DNA of 64,000 nt from Stutzerimonas frequens. Its GTDB lineage: Bacteria > Pseudomonadota > Gammaproteobacteria > Pseudomonadales > Pseudomonadaceae. Below, piece by piece: positions 27,029 to 38,645 of the stretch. Position 1 is the first letter of the stretch. Every line of letters begins with the position of its first letter. The stretch spans positions 434,001 to 498,000 of the forward strand of contig NZ_JAMOHM010000001.1 of the NCBI RefSeq assembly GCF_024448335.1, read 5' to 3'. Both the position numbers and the translations under genes were made by a program. Under the pieces are notes generated by a model. That model saw only the letters and a program-made list of their open reading frames with translations, was not told the origin of the DNA and did no database searches.

Positions 27029-27176
27029 GGCTGTCTGTCCTTGGCTAGAGTCCGGGCCTGGCCATGGCTCGGATTGCTCAGCTAAGACAGTGTTGCAAGA
27101 AAAAGTTGCCCAGCGCCCCGCAACAAAATGTGTGCAGTTAACCGCTTGATGCGCTCAGTTGCCTGCGCAAAGTGCC

Positions 27177-28109
27177 CTAACCGGCGGCTTCGTCCGCCGC
27201 TCGCTGCGCGTCAACAGTGCGGTTTTCCAAGCGCCGCCAGAGCAGGCGCACCGCACCCTTGCGCATCAGCGAACAGCGGTAAAGGCGGATTTCCAGCGGT
27301 ACCCGCCACTGCTCACCGCCGCAGATCGCCAGCTCGCCGCGCTCGAGCTCTGGCTCCACGCTCAGCCGCGGCACCCAGGCGATCCCCAGCCCCTGCAGCG
27401 CCATGCTTTTCAGGCTGTCGGCCATGGCTGTCTCGTAGACGGTGGTCGAACGCAGCGCGCGCTGGCGCAGCAGCAGGTTCACCGAACGGCCGAGAAAGGC
27501 GCCGGCGCTATAGGCCAGCAACGGCACGGTCTGGCCGCTGTCGACGTCGTACAGCGGCACGCCGTCGGCGCCGACTGCACAGACCGGCAGCATCTCGGTA
27601 CGGCCCAGGTGCAGCGAAGGGAACAGCTCCGGGTCGAGCTGCAGCGCGGCATCCGGGTCGTAGTAGGCGAGGATCAGGTCGCAGCCGCCTTCGCGCAGCA
27701 CATGCACCGCCTCGCCGACGTTGGTGGCGATCAGTCGGGTAGCCAGGTTCAGCCCATCGTTGCGCAGACCGGCGATCCACGCCGGGAAGAAGCCCAGCGC
27801 CAGCGAGTGCGCCGCGGAAATCTGCAGCACCTCGCCCTGCTGGCCCTCGACATGGTGCAGATGACGCACCACCTCGCCGAGCTGCTCGACCATGTTGCGT
27901 GCGCTGACCAGAAACAGCTGGCCTGCCTCCGTCAGTTCGATAGGTGTGCGTGAACGGTTGATCAGCTGCAGGCCCAGAGCCTCTTCCAGCGAACGGATGC
28001 GCCGACTGAACGCCGGCTGCGTGACGAAGCGGCGCTGCGCCGCCTGGGAGAAGCTGCGAGTCGCCGCGAGGGCGACGAAATCGTCCAGCCACTTGGTTTC
28101 CAGATTCAT
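27177..28109 (-). CDS. LysR-family transcriptional regulator
   Basis: 310-residue LysR protein. The N-terminal winged helix-turn-helix covers residues 1-62 (FVALAATRSFSQAAQRRFVTQPAFSRRIRSLEEALG), followed by the periplasmic-binding-like effector domain. It starts 162 bases from the divergent aspA gene, with a perfect T-N11-A palindrome between them, so aspA and itself are the likely targets. The adenylation-carrier-thioesterase gene follows on the same strand after 148 bases and could be influenced by read-through. Effector unknown; aspartate or a dicarboxylate would fit the neighbourhood. Confidence 0.9.
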   Translation of the reverse strand: MNLETKWLDDFVALAATRSFSQAAQRRFVTQPAFSRRIRSLEEALGLQLINRSRTPIELTEAGQLFLVSARNMVEQLGEVVRHLHHVEGQQGEVLQISAAHSLALGFFPAWIAGLRNDGLNLATRLIATNVGEAVHVLREGGCDLILAYYDPDAALQLDPELFPSLHLGRTEMLPVCAVGADGVPLYDVDSGQTVPLLAYSAGAFLGRSVNLLLRQRALRSTTVYETAMADSLKSMALQGLGIAWVPRLSVEPELERGELAICGGEQWRVPLEIRLYRCSLMRKGAVRLLWRRLENRTVDAQRAADEAAG

Positions 28110-28159
28110 GTGAAAGGACCCTCATACGATGGCGACGAGCGGGAAGTCACACCAACATT

Positions 28160-28174
28160 ATGCCGTTTCGGCAT
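28160..28174. promoter_or_regulatory. LysR-type T-N11-A palindrome
   Basis: ATGCCG-TTT-CGGCAT is a perfect 15-base palindrome whose inner TGCCGTTTCGGCA has the T-N11-A form of LysR recognition sites. It lies between the divergent lysR and aspA genes, about 50 bp from the lysR start and 98 bp from aspA. Confidence 0.55.
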
Positions 28175-28271
28175 GAGCCAGCCATCAACGGCATTGGCCT
28201 CGAACAGGCCGCAGACCTTACTTTAGGCGCACTGCAGCACTGACTGCGTCTATCCGAGCCACGTCACCATC

Positions 28272-29696
<1,425 letters not shown>

Positions 29697-29706
29697 TCGC
29701 TCCCCT

Positions 29707-29730
29707 GCGCCCGACTCCGACGTCGGGCGC
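29707..29730 (+). terminator. Hairpin between aspA and the symporter
   Basis: GCGCCCGAC (29707-29715), loop TCCGAC, GTCGGGCGC (29722-29730): 9-bp perfect stem followed by TCGCTTT. The T-tract is short, so this may attenuate or protect message ends rather than stop transcription fully. Confidence 0.45.
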
Positions 29731-29787
29731 TCGCTTTACGGGCCGCCAGCCCGGCCCGTTCGCACAATAAAAACAACAGGAAGACCC

Positions 29788-31047
29788 ATGACTCAGAGTA
29801 CGACCCTCTCCGCTCCCCTGCGCCTGCTCGTCCGCCTGCCGCTCTGGCAGCAGATCCTCATCGGCCTGGCCCTCGGCGTCGCCGCCGGCATGGCCTTCGG
29901 CGCAGACGCGCAGCTGCTGGCACCGATCGGCACGCTGTTTCTCAATGCGATCAAGATGCTAATCGTGCCGCTGGTGTTCGTTTCGCTGGTGGCCGGCATC
30001 ACCTCGATGCAGGACAGCGCCAAGCTCGGCCGCATCAGTCTCAAGACCATCGTCATCTACCTGGTGACCACCGCCTTCGCGGTCAGCATCGGCCTGCTGT
30101 TCGGCGCGCTGTTCAGCCCCGGCGAAGGGATGAACATGGTCGCCAGCGGCAGCGAGCAGGCCAAGCAGGCGCCCTCGCTGGTGTCCATTCTGGTCGGTCT
30201 GGTGCCGTCCAACCCGGTCACCGCCTTCGCCGAGGGCAATATCCTGCAGATCACCGTCTTCGCCATCGCCCTGGGCGTAAGCATCAACCTGATCGGCGAG
30301 CGCGGCGCGCCGGCGGTGCGCCTGTTCGATGCGCTGGCCGAGACCTTCTACAAGCTCACCGACCTGGTGATGCGCGTCGCGCCGATCGGCGTGTTCGCCC
30401 TGACCGCCGGCGTGGTCGGCAGCCACGGTGCCGAAGTACTGCTGCCGCTGGCGGGCGTGATCGGGGTGATCTACCTGGCCAGCATCGCCCATGTACTGCT
30501 GGTTTATGGCGGCCTGCTCGGCCTGCTGGCACGGCTCAATCCGCTGCGCTTCTTCCAGGGCATCGCCCCGGCGCTGGCGGTGGCCTTCAGCACCTCGAGC
30601 AGCTCCGGCACCCTGCCGGTGTCCATCGAATGCGCACGCAAGAACCTCGGCGTATCCGAGGGCGTCGCAGGGTTCGTGCTACCGGTGGGCGCGACGATCA
30701 ACATGGACGGCACGGCGATCTACCAGGGCGTGCTCGCACTGTTCATCGCCCAGGCCTTTGGCATCGACCTCAGCGCCGGGCAGTACGTGATGATCATCCT
30801 CACCGCGACGCTGGCCTCCATCGGCACCGCCGGCATCCCCGGCGCCGGACTGATCATGCTCGGCCTGGTACTCACCGCCGCCGGCCTGCCGCTGGAAGGC
30901 GTCGCGCTGATTGCCGGGATCGACCGCATCCTCGACATGGCCCGCACCACGGTGAACGTCGCCGGCGACCTGATGACCACCACGCTGGTCGGTCGCAGCG
31001 AGCAGGAACTCGACCGTGCGGTGTACGACAGCAGCGCCAAGGAGTGA
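29788..31047 (+). CDS. Dicarboxylate/amino acid:cation symporter (DAACS)
   Basis: Sodium- or proton-coupled uptake of glutamate/aspartate or C4-dicarboxylates. The 419-residue membrane protein has about eight spans and the DAACS signatures AFSTSSSSGTLPVSIEC (the serine-rich re-entrant loop, near residue 268), GATINMDGTAIYQG near 298 and GIDRILDMARTTVNVAGD near 380. AGGAAG precedes the ATG. Position after aspA suggests that it brings in aspartate for the lyase or handles fumarate-type acids; substrate choice (GltP- versus DctA-like) cannot be settled here. Confidence 0.92.
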   Translation: MTQSTTLSAPLRLLVRLPLWQQILIGLALGVAAGMAFGADAQLLAPIGTLFLNAIKMLIVPLVFVSLVAGITSMQDSAKLGRISLKTIVIYLVTTAFAVSIGLLFGALFSPGEGMNMVASGSEQAKQAPSLVSILVGLVPSNPVTAFAEGNILQITVFAIALGVSINLIGERGAPAVRLFDALAETFYKLTDLVMRVAPIGVFALTAGVVGSHGAEVLLPLAGVIGVIYLASIAHVLLVYGGLLGLLARLNPLRFFQGIAPALAVAFSTSSSSGTLPVSIECARKNLGVSEGVAGFVLPVGATINMDGTAIYQGVLALFIAQAFGIDLSAGQYVMIILTATLASIGTAGIPGAGLIMLGLVLTAAGLPLEGVALIAGIDRILDMARTTVNVAGDLMTTTLVGRSEQELDRAVYDSSAKE

Positions 31048-31058
31048 AGGCGCGCCGG

Positions 31059-31877
31059 CTAGTCGATCTGGAACAGCCCCACCTCCACGCGCGGTGTCGC
31101 CAGGCGCTCGCGAATGCCCGGATCGATGCGCGGGTCGTCCGGGCTGTAGAGCATCACCTGGCGATAGGCGCTGACCCGGTTGATCTCGCGCCCCAGGTAC
31201 TCCCAGACCACCGAGGTACAGGCCGGGGTGCGACGGTCGCCGGAGGAGACGCCGGTCTTCAGGCCGTTGAGGCGGGTGATGCGACTCTTGAAACTGGGGA
31301 TGAGGATGGTCTGGCTCATCTCGTTGAGCGTCAGCGATTCGTAATCGATCAGGAACAGCCGGTCCTGCAGGCCGAAGGCGGCGCCCAGATAACGACAGCG
31401 CACCCAGTCCTCGGCCTGGCCGAGGGTAGGGCTGGCGCGTTCCTGGCGCTCCTGGCGCTCGAACAGGTACAGGCCGTTTTCCTCGCGCAGATGCACCAGG
31501 GAGATCAGCACGCTGCCCGGCACCGACATGCAGTTGGCGTATTCGAAGTAGTAGCCGCAATAACGCGACAGGCTGGTGGTCTGGTCGCGCAACGGCTGCA
31601 GCAGGGCCAACAACGGATCGGTCCGCGGCAGCGCCTGGGCTTCCGGATGGCGGGCGCCGACCAGCCGGGCGAACTGTTCGGGCGGCATTTCCAGCTCGTA
31701 GCCCTCGACGCCGAAGAAGTCGCCAATGCGCTTGAGATTGAACGGCGTCGGCCGGCTCTGCCCACCCAGGTACTTGTTGAACTGGGCGCGGTTGATAGCG
31801 AGCTTGCGACACACCTCGGCGATGGAACGGTAATGGCCGCACAGCAGCTTGAGATTTTCAGCAAAGTGGGAGGTCAC
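31059..31877 (-). CDS. XRE-type helix-turn-helix regulator
   Basis: 272 residues. The first 60 form a Cro/CI-like helix-turn-helix (IAEVCRKLAINRAQFNKYLGGQSRPTPFNLKRIGDFFGV); the remaining 200 residues show no motif I recognise and probably form a ligand or oligomerisation domain. It converges with the symporter gene and is divergent from the alanine-type symporter gene, which starts 171 bases away and is a plausible target. Confidence 0.8.
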   Translation of the reverse strand: MTSHFAENLKLLCGHYRSIAEVCRKLAINRAQFNKYLGGQSRPTPFNLKRIGDFFGVEGYELEMPPEQFARLVGARHPEAQALPRTDPLLALLQPLRDQTTSLSRYCGYYFEYANCMSVPGSVLISLVHLREENGLYLFERQERQERASPTLGQAEDWVRCRYLGAAFGLQDRLFLIDYESLTLNEMSQTILIPSFKSRITRLNGLKTGVSSGDRRTPACTSVVWEYLGREINRVSAYRQVMLYSPDDPRIDPGIRERLATPRVEVGLFQID

Positions 31878-32048
31878 AGGAGATGGCCCTGATCTGGCGC
31901 GAGTGGCGCCATTGTAGCATCAGGTCGCGCCACATCGCGGCCAGCCGCGAAATTGCTCCGCACGCCCTGCTGTTGAAACATCCCCCGCTTGCACGGCGCA
32001 GCGGCGCGCGCCGGACGCCCTAACAACGACAACAAGGTGAACATCGCC

Positions 32049-33470
<1,422 letters not shown>

Positions 33471-33580
33471 CAGCGCGACGCGACAGCCGGACACCCGCCG
33501 CTCCGTTAACATGCGGCGGCGGGTGCCAGCCCTACCCGCCTTATTTTTTCGACGGCTGCGCCGACGAGCGAGGAGCGTGC

Positions 33581-34564
33581 GTGAACCCATCTATTCAACG
33601 TCTGCTGGTGCTCTACACCGGCGGCACCATCGGCATGCAGCAAAGCGCCGCCGGGCTGCTGCCGGCCTCCGGCTTCGAAGCCCGCATGCGCGAGCAGCAG
33701 GCGCACGAGGCCGGGCCGCTGCCGGACTGGACCTTCCACGAACTGCAGCCGCTGCTGGACAGCGCCAACATGCAGCCGCGCCACTGGCTGCAGATGGCCG
33801 AAAGCATCCGCAGCGCGGTGACGGTGGACGGCTGCGATGCGGTCCTGCTGCTGCATGGCACCGATACCCTGGCATACAGCGCCGCCGCGCTGTCCTTCCT
33901 GCTGCTCGACCTGCCGGTACCGGTGCTGCTCACCGGTGCCATGCTGCCGGCCGGCAGCGAGGGCAGTGACGCCTGGCCCAATCTGTTCGGCGCCATGCGC
34001 GCCCTGCAGGCCGGGCAGGTGCAAGGTGTGCAGCTGTACTTCAACGGTGCGCTGCTGCACGGTGCGCGGGTCAGCAAGCTGCGCAGCGAAGCCTTCGATG
34101 CCTTCGCCGAAGCGCCGCGCCAGCGCCTGGCAGCGGTCACAACCGAGCGAGCGCCGGCATTGCTGCCGCAGCGCTCGGCGCAGGTCATGGTGCTGCCGCT
34201 ATATCCCGGTGTCGGCGCGGCCCAGGTCCAGGCGCTGGTGGCCAGCGGTGCCCAGGCGCTGCTGCTGGAATGCTACGGCAGCGGCACCGGGCCGGCGGAC
34301 GACGTCGATTTCATCGCGGCGCTGCGCCAGGCGCACCGCCAGGGCGTGGTGCTGGCGGCAATCAGCCAGTGCCCGGGCGGCCATGTGGATTTCGGCGTCT
34401 ATGCCGCCGGCAGCGCGCTGCGTGATGCCGGGCTGATCTCCGGCGGCGGCATGACCCGCGAAGCGGCGCTGGGCAAGCTGTTCGCCCTGCTCGCCGCCGG
34501 CCTCGATCAGGCCCAGGTGGAACACTGGTTCGGCCGCGATCTGTGCGGCGAAATGGCCGGCTGA
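33581..34564 (+). CDS. ansA: L-asparaginase, cytoplasmic type I
   Basis: Hydrolyses asparagine to aspartate and ammonia. The 327-residue protein has the two catalytic Thr motifs YTGGTIGM (residues 13-20) and LLHGTDTLAYSA near residue 89, plus VLLTGAMLPAGSEGSDAWPN. No signal peptide is present, pointing to the low-affinity cytoplasmic form. AGGAG at 33571-33575 fits the GTG at 33581; the open frame extends upstream through the end of the symporter gene and is rejected. Aspartate produced here can be used by aspA. Confidence 0.88.
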   Translation: MNPSIQRLLVLYTGGTIGMQQSAAGLLPASGFEARMREQQAHEAGPLPDWTFHELQPLLDSANMQPRHWLQMAESIRSAVTVDGCDAVLLLHGTDTLAYSAAALSFLLLDLPVPVLLTGAMLPAGSEGSDAWPNLFGAMRALQAGQVQGVQLYFNGALLHGARVSKLRSEAFDAFAEAPRQRLAAVTTERAPALLPQRSAQVMVLPLYPGVGAAQVQALVASGAQALLLECYGSGTGPADDVDFIAALRQAHRQGVVLAAISQCPGGHVDFGVYAAGSALRDAGLISGGGMTREAALGKLFALLAAGLDQAQVEHWFGRDLCGEMAG

Positions 34565-34683
34565 ACAGCCAGAAAATGCGCGCTGCCCCGCATGGCAGGC
34601 GCAGCTGGCTGGCAGTGTGCCCGCCGCACCACTACCCTTGCTTACGCCGACAACAACAAGAAAAGCGTCAAGGAGCCGATGCC

Positions 34684-35493
34684 ATGGCCAGATCCGGTAC
34701 CACCGGGGCGCTGTTCGCCCTGCTCATCGGTGCAGCATTCGCCGCCCAGGCCGAACTGCCCGCCAATTACGAAATCACCCTGCAAACCGACAGCTTCCCG
34801 CCCTTCAACATGGGCCCCAACAGCAAGACCTTCGCCCGCGGTGACAACATCGAAGGCATCGGCACCGATACGGTGCGCGACATCTTCCGCCGCGCCGGCA
34901 TCGCCTACAACCTGACCCTGCGCGGCCCCTGGAGCCGACTCTACGAGCAGACCCAGCAGCAGCCCGCCCATGGTCTGTTCTCGGTGGCGCGCACGCCGCA
35001 GAACGCCGGTCAGTTCAAGTGGGTCGGGCCCCTGGCGCACCACGACAGCGTGCTGCTGGCGCCCGCCGGCAATGGCCTGAGGCTCGACAGTCTTGCCCAG
35101 GCCCGAGGCTATCGGGTCGGCGCACATAGCGCCGGTAGCGTCAGCCTGTATCTGGAGAGCCAGAACCTGGACGTCAGCAACAGCCTCAACGATGCCGAGA
35201 ACCTGCGCAAATTGATGACCGGGCGGATCGACCTGTGGGCGGCGGCCGATCCGGTGTGGCGCTATCACGCCCGACAGCAGGGCATCGACGAGAGCCAGCT
35301 GCAGGTCGTGCTGAGCTATCGCAGCGAACCGCTGTACCTGGCGCTGAGCCCCGACACCCCGGACGAGGTCATAAGCCGCCTGCAGAAGGCCCTGGACGAG
35401 GTGATCGCCGAGGGCTATGCCGGTTGCAGCAAGACACCGGACCTGTGCTACCTGATCCAGCACCGCGGCAAGGCACTGGCCGGCAACCGCTGA
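34684..35493 (+). CDS. Periplasmic solute-binding protein, family 3-like
   Basis: A 269-residue precursor with a Sec signal (MARSGTTGALFALLIGAAFAAQA) and a bilobed binding fold: ITLQTDSFPPFN near residue 30, GIGTDTVRDIFRRAGIAYNL near 60 and DLWAAADPVWRYHA near 182. The layout resembles polar amino acid or small-molecule binding proteins of transporter family 3. No permease or ATPase gene is nearby, so it may serve a distant transporter or act as a sensor partner. The ATG at 34684 is selected by the signal peptide; AAGGAG is just upstream. It ends 3 bases from the convergent carbonic anhydrase gene. Confidence 0.78.
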   Translation: MARSGTTGALFALLIGAAFAAQAELPANYEITLQTDSFPPFNMGPNSKTFARGDNIEGIGTDTVRDIFRRAGIAYNLTLRGPWSRLYEQTQQQPAHGLFSVARTPQNAGQFKWVGPLAHHDSVLLAPAGNGLRLDSLAQARGYRVGAHSAGSVSLYLESQNLDVSNSLNDAENLRKLMTGRIDLWAAADPVWRYHARQQGIDESQLQVVLSYRSEPLYLALSPDTPDEVISRLQKALDEVIAEGYAGCSKTPDLCYLIQHRGKALAGNR

Positions 35494-35496
35494 GCC

Positions 35497-36195
35497 TCAG
35501 CTCGCGCGGTAGCGCGGCCGCGGCGTCGCCATCGGCAGCGGTCCGTCGCCGATCACCCGCCACTCGCCGCGCTCGGCATCGTATGCGCGGATCTCGCTGG
35601 TTTCGATGTCGTACAGCCAGCCATGGATGAACAGCTCGCCACTGGCCAGCCGTGCGGCAACCGACGGGTGCGTGCGCAGGTGGTCGAGCTGCGCCACGAC
35701 ATTCTCCTGGGTGAGGATGCCGAGGGTGTTGTGGTCGGCGCAGCCGCAGTTCTGCTCGACGACGATCTTCGCCACCTCGGCATGGCGCAGCCAGCCCTTC
35801 ACCGTGGGCATGCGTTTCAGCTCGGCTGGATTGAGCACCGCCTTCATCGCCCCGCAGTCGGAATGCCCACAGACGATGATGTGCTGCACGCCGAGCGCCA
35901 TGACGGCGAATTCGATGGCGGTCGAGACACCACCGTTCATCTGCCCGTAGGGCGGTACCACGTTGCCGACGTTCCGCGTGACGAACAGATCGCCCGGTGA
36001 GCTCTGGGTGATCAGCTCGGGGATGATCCGGGAATCGGCGCAGGTGATGAACATGGCCCTTGGCGTCTGCTCATGGGCCAGCTTCTTGAACAGCTCGCGC
36101 TGCTCGGGATACACCTCTTCGCGAAAGCGCCGCACGCCGGTGACGATCTGTTCGAGGGCCTCCTCGGCGGTTTCACTTCTCCTGTCGTCACTCAT
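35497..36195 (-). CDS. can: Beta-class carbonic anhydrase
   Basis: Interconverts carbon dioxide and bicarbonate. The 232-residue protein carries the beta-class zinc site: ITCADSRI (Cys and the Asp-Arg dyad, near residue 53) and CGHSDCGAMKA (His and Cys, near residue 109), plus RNVGNVVPP. GGAG upstream supports the ATG at 36195 over a TTG at 36210. It is the last gene of a minus-strand run sbtA-sbtB-glutaminase-can and would set the bicarbonate/CO2 balance for the transporter and the nearby pyruvate carboxylase. Confidence 0.94.
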   Translation of the reverse strand: MSDDRRSETAEEALEQIVTGVRRFREEVYPEQRELFKKLAHEQTPRAMFITCADSRIIPELITQSSPGDLFVTRNVGNVVPPYGQMNGGVSTAIEFAVMALGVQHIIVCGHSDCGAMKAVLNPAELKRMPTVKGWLRHAEVAKIVVEQNCGCADHNTLGILTQENVVAQLDHLRTHPSVAARLASGELFIHGWLYDIETSEIRAYDAERGEWRVIGDGPLPMATPRPRYRAS

Positions 36196-36236
36196 GTCGC
36201 TTCTCTCCAATGGTTATAGGTGATGGGCCGCTGCCG

Positions 36237-37145
36237 TCAGAAGACGGACCAGCCGATGCGCTGCGAGAGCGCCTCGAGTGCGGCCATGCCGATCAGCGAA
36301 TTGCCGGCGGCGTTGAGTTCCGGGGACCAGACGCAGACGCTGAAGCGCCCGGGCACCACCGCGACGATGCCGCCGCCGACGCCGCTCTTGCCGGGCAGAC
36401 CGACCCGGTAGGCGAAGTTGCCGGCCTCGTCGTAGAGGCCACTGGTGGCCATGATGGCGTTGACCTGCTTGGTCTGGCGCGGCGAGAGCACGGCCTCGCC
36501 GCCCTGCGGACAGATGCCGTCGCGGGCGAGGAAGCCGAACGCTCGGGCCAGATCGACGCAGTTCATGCGCAGCGCGCAATGATGAAAGTAGCTGCGCAGC
36601 ACCGCCTCGACGTCGTTATGGAAGTTGCCGAAGGCCTGCATCAGGTAGGCCATGGCGGCGTTGCGTGCGCGATGCTGGTATTCGGACTCGGCGACCTTGG
36701 TGTCCGAGACGATCAGCGGGTTGCCCGACAGGTGCCGGACGAAGTCGCGCATCGACAGCTCCGGAGTGGCGAAGCGTGACTGGTTGACGTCGCAGATCAC
36801 CAGCGCGCCGGCGTTGATGAACGGGTTGCGCGGGCGGCCGCGCTCGAATTCCAGCTGCACCAGCGAATTGAACGGCTGCCCGGACGGCTCGTGACCGAGA
36901 CGCGCCCACAGCGACTCGCCCCGATGGCCGATGGCCTGCACCAGGCTGAACACCTTGGAGATGCTCTGGATCGAAAACGGCGTCCGCGCATCGCCGGCCT
37001 CGAACAATTCGCCCTCGGCGCTGCACACGGCAATCCCCAGCTGGTCGGCTGGCACGTCGGCCAGCGCCGGAATGTAGTCAGCCACACGGCCGCGCCCGAG
37101 CAGCGGGCGTACTTCGTCGAGAATCTCCTGCAGCAGGGCGTGCAT
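36237..37145 (-). CDS. glsA: Glutaminase (serine-dependent, GlsA family)
   Basis: Hydrolyses glutamine to glutamate and ammonia. The 302-residue protein matches the beta-lactamase-like glutaminase family: [12 protein letters not shown] supplies the catalytic Ser-x-x-Lys near residue 63, [13 protein letters not shown] near 112, [16 protein letters not shown] near 157 and the [17 protein letters not shown] segment near 254. The ATG at 37145 with GGAG upstream gives the usual family length; an earlier frame start at 37202 adds an unsupported tail. It sits between the SbtB-like and carbonic anhydrase genes. Confidence 0.93.
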   Translation of the reverse strand: MHALLQEILDEVRPLLGRGRVADYIPALADVPADQLGIAVCSAEGELFEAGDARTPFSIQSISKVFSLVQAIGHRGESLWARLGHEPSGQPFNSLVQLEFERGRPRNPFINAGALVICDVNQSRFATPELSMRDFVRHLSGNPLIVSDTKVAESEYQHRARNAAMAYLMQAFGNFHNDVEAVLRSYFHHCALRMNCVDLARAFGFLARDGICPQGGEAVLSPRQTKQVNAIMATSGLYDEAGNFAYRVGLPGKSGVGGGIVAVVPGRFSVCVWSPELNAAGNSLIGMAALEALSQRIGWSVF

Positions 37146-37210
37146 CGGCAGCTCCGTCGGTTCCTGGTCGAGGATGGACGCCCGCCGGCCAGGCGGCATC
37201 ACAGCGCGGA

Positions 37211-37513
37211 TCAGAACTTCTCCGGGCGCAGCACTTCCACCTCGCTGAGGTAGCAGACCATGGCGAAATTCGCGTAGTAGCGCGCCTGCAGGTGCTCGGC
37301 GATGCGCTCGGCGACGTCGCGACTGCAGATCACTTCCAGGCGGATGTTGCCATCGGTCTCCCAGCCGGCGCTGCGGACGCCGCGACTGCCGCTGCCGCGG
37401 GCATCGGACAGCGTCCAGCCCGGAGCGCCGAGGGTTTTCAGGTCGGCCTCCAGCTTGTGTTCCAGAGCCGCTTCGCAGATCACGGTCAGCAGTGTTCGGT
37501 TGTGCGCGTTCAT
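37211..37513 (-). CDS. sbtB: PII-like signalling protein, SbtB type
   Basis: A 100-residue protein with the ferredoxin-like PII fold: a beta strand and helix ([30 protein letters not shown]), a T-loop region rich in Gly/Ser/Arg ([12 protein letters not shown]), then [20 protein letters not shown]. It begins one base after the sbtA stop, the canonical pairing in which SbtB controls the SbtA bicarbonate carrier in response to adenine nucleotides or cAMP. It lacks a C-terminal CGPxGC redox loop found in some cyanobacterial SbtB proteins. Identification rests on fold pattern and context. Confidence 0.82.
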   Translation of the reverse strand: MNAHNRTLLTVICEAALEHKLEADLKTLGAPGWTLSDARGSGSRGVRSAGWETDGNIRLEVICSRDVAERIAEHLQARYYANFAMVCYLSEVEVLRPEKF

Positions 37514-37514
37514 G

Positions 37515-38456
37515 TCAGAACCCCCAGGCGATCAGCCGCTCGGCCAGGGCCAGGTAGAGCGGAATACCGATCAGGATGTTGAACGGAAAGGTGATGCCCA
37601 GCGACGCGGTCAGCGACAGCGACGGATTGGCCTCCGGCACCGCCAGACGCATCGCTGCCGGCACCGCGATGTAGGACGCACTCGCGGCCAGCGTGGCGAG
37701 CATCGCCGTGCCGCCCAGCGAAAGCCCCATGAAGCGCGCCAGCAGAGCGCCGATCAGCGCACCGATCAGCGGCATGACCAGTGCGAAGGCAGCCAGCTTG
37801 GCACCGTAGCGTTTGAGCGAGCCGAGTTGCCCGGAGGCGATCAGGCCCATCTCCAGCAGGAAGAACGCCAGTACCGGTTTGAACATACTGGTGTACAAGG
37901 GTTCGAGGGGTTTGATCGCCTCCTTGCCGGCAATGGCGCCGATCAGCAGGCCGCCGAGCAGCAGCATGATGCTCTTGCCGAGGAAGATCTCGCGGCCCAG
38001 CTCCTTCCAGTCGGTGTCCTTCGACACACCCTTGGCCAGCAGGATGCCCACCAGGATCGCCGGGATCTCGAGGATCGCCACGAACAGCGGCATGTAGCTT
38101 TCGAAGAACACCTCGCGCGCCGCCAGGTACGCCACCACCACGGCGAAGGTACCGGCGCTCACCGACCCGTAGTGCGCCGCCACCGCCGCGGCGTTGACCC
38201 TATCGAAGCGCAGGCCGCGCAGCAGGCCGAACGCCAGGATCGGCAGCAGCACACCCAGCGCCAGCACCAGCAGCGACTGGCCAAGCAACGCGGCACTGGC
38301 CTGCTCGGCCAGCTCCACCCCGCCATGCAGACCGATCGCCAGCAAGAGCACGATCGACAGCGTCTCGTACAGCGCTGGTGGCAACTTCAACTCGCTCTTC
38401 ACCAGCCCGGCTAACAGGCCGAAGACGAAGAACAGCACTACCGGGTCGATACCCAT
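37515..38456 (-). CDS. sbtA: Sodium-dependent bicarbonate transporter SbtA
   Basis: A 313-residue inner-membrane protein with about ten spans in two inverted halves, starting DPVVLFFVFGLLAGLVKSEL. The family pattern includes AAVAAHYGSVSAGTFAVV near residue 90, VAILEIPAILVGI near 126 and ASASYIAVPAAMRLAVPEANPSL near 262. It would import bicarbonate with sodium. It heads the run with sbtB, glutaminase and carbonic anhydrase; a terminator separates it from oadA upstream. SbtA in a heterotroph is consistent with supplying bicarbonate to carboxylases. Confidence 0.88.
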   Translation of the reverse strand: MGIDPVVLFFVFGLLAGLVKSELKLPPALYETLSIVLLLAIGLHGGVELAEQASAALLGQSLLVLALGVLLPILAFGLLRGLRFDRVNAAAVAAHYGSVSAGTFAVVVAYLAAREVFFESYMPLFVAILEIPAILVGILLAKGVSKDTDWKELGREIFLGKSIMLLLGGLLIGAIAGKEAIKPLEPLYTSMFKPVLAFFLLEMGLIASGQLGSLKRYGAKLAAFALVMPLIGALIGALLARFMGLSLGGTAMLATLAASASYIAVPAAMRLAVPEANPSLSLTASLGITFPFNILIGIPLYLALAERLIAWGF

Positions 38457-38509
38457 CTAGATTCTCCACAGCTCGGAAATTGAACCGCTCCCTGGCATCC
38501 ACAGGCTCG

Positions 38510-38533
38510 AAAAAAAGGAGCCGCTGGGGCTCC
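38510..38533 (-). terminator. Rho-independent terminator after oadA
   Basis: Read on the minus strand: GGAGCC, loop CCAGC, GGCTCC, then seven T (38516-38510). It separates the pyruvate carboxylase transcript from the sbtA run, so the latter probably has its own promoter in 38457-38509. Confidence 0.8.
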
Positions 38534-38645
38534 CAAAGGGGACACATTGCCAGCGCGCTACGTTCCGCCGCCCGCTACAGCGCGCGGGCAGGCGGATCGA
38601 AACGACGCTGGCGTGGCGCGATCGGCTCGCCACGCCACCCTTCAC

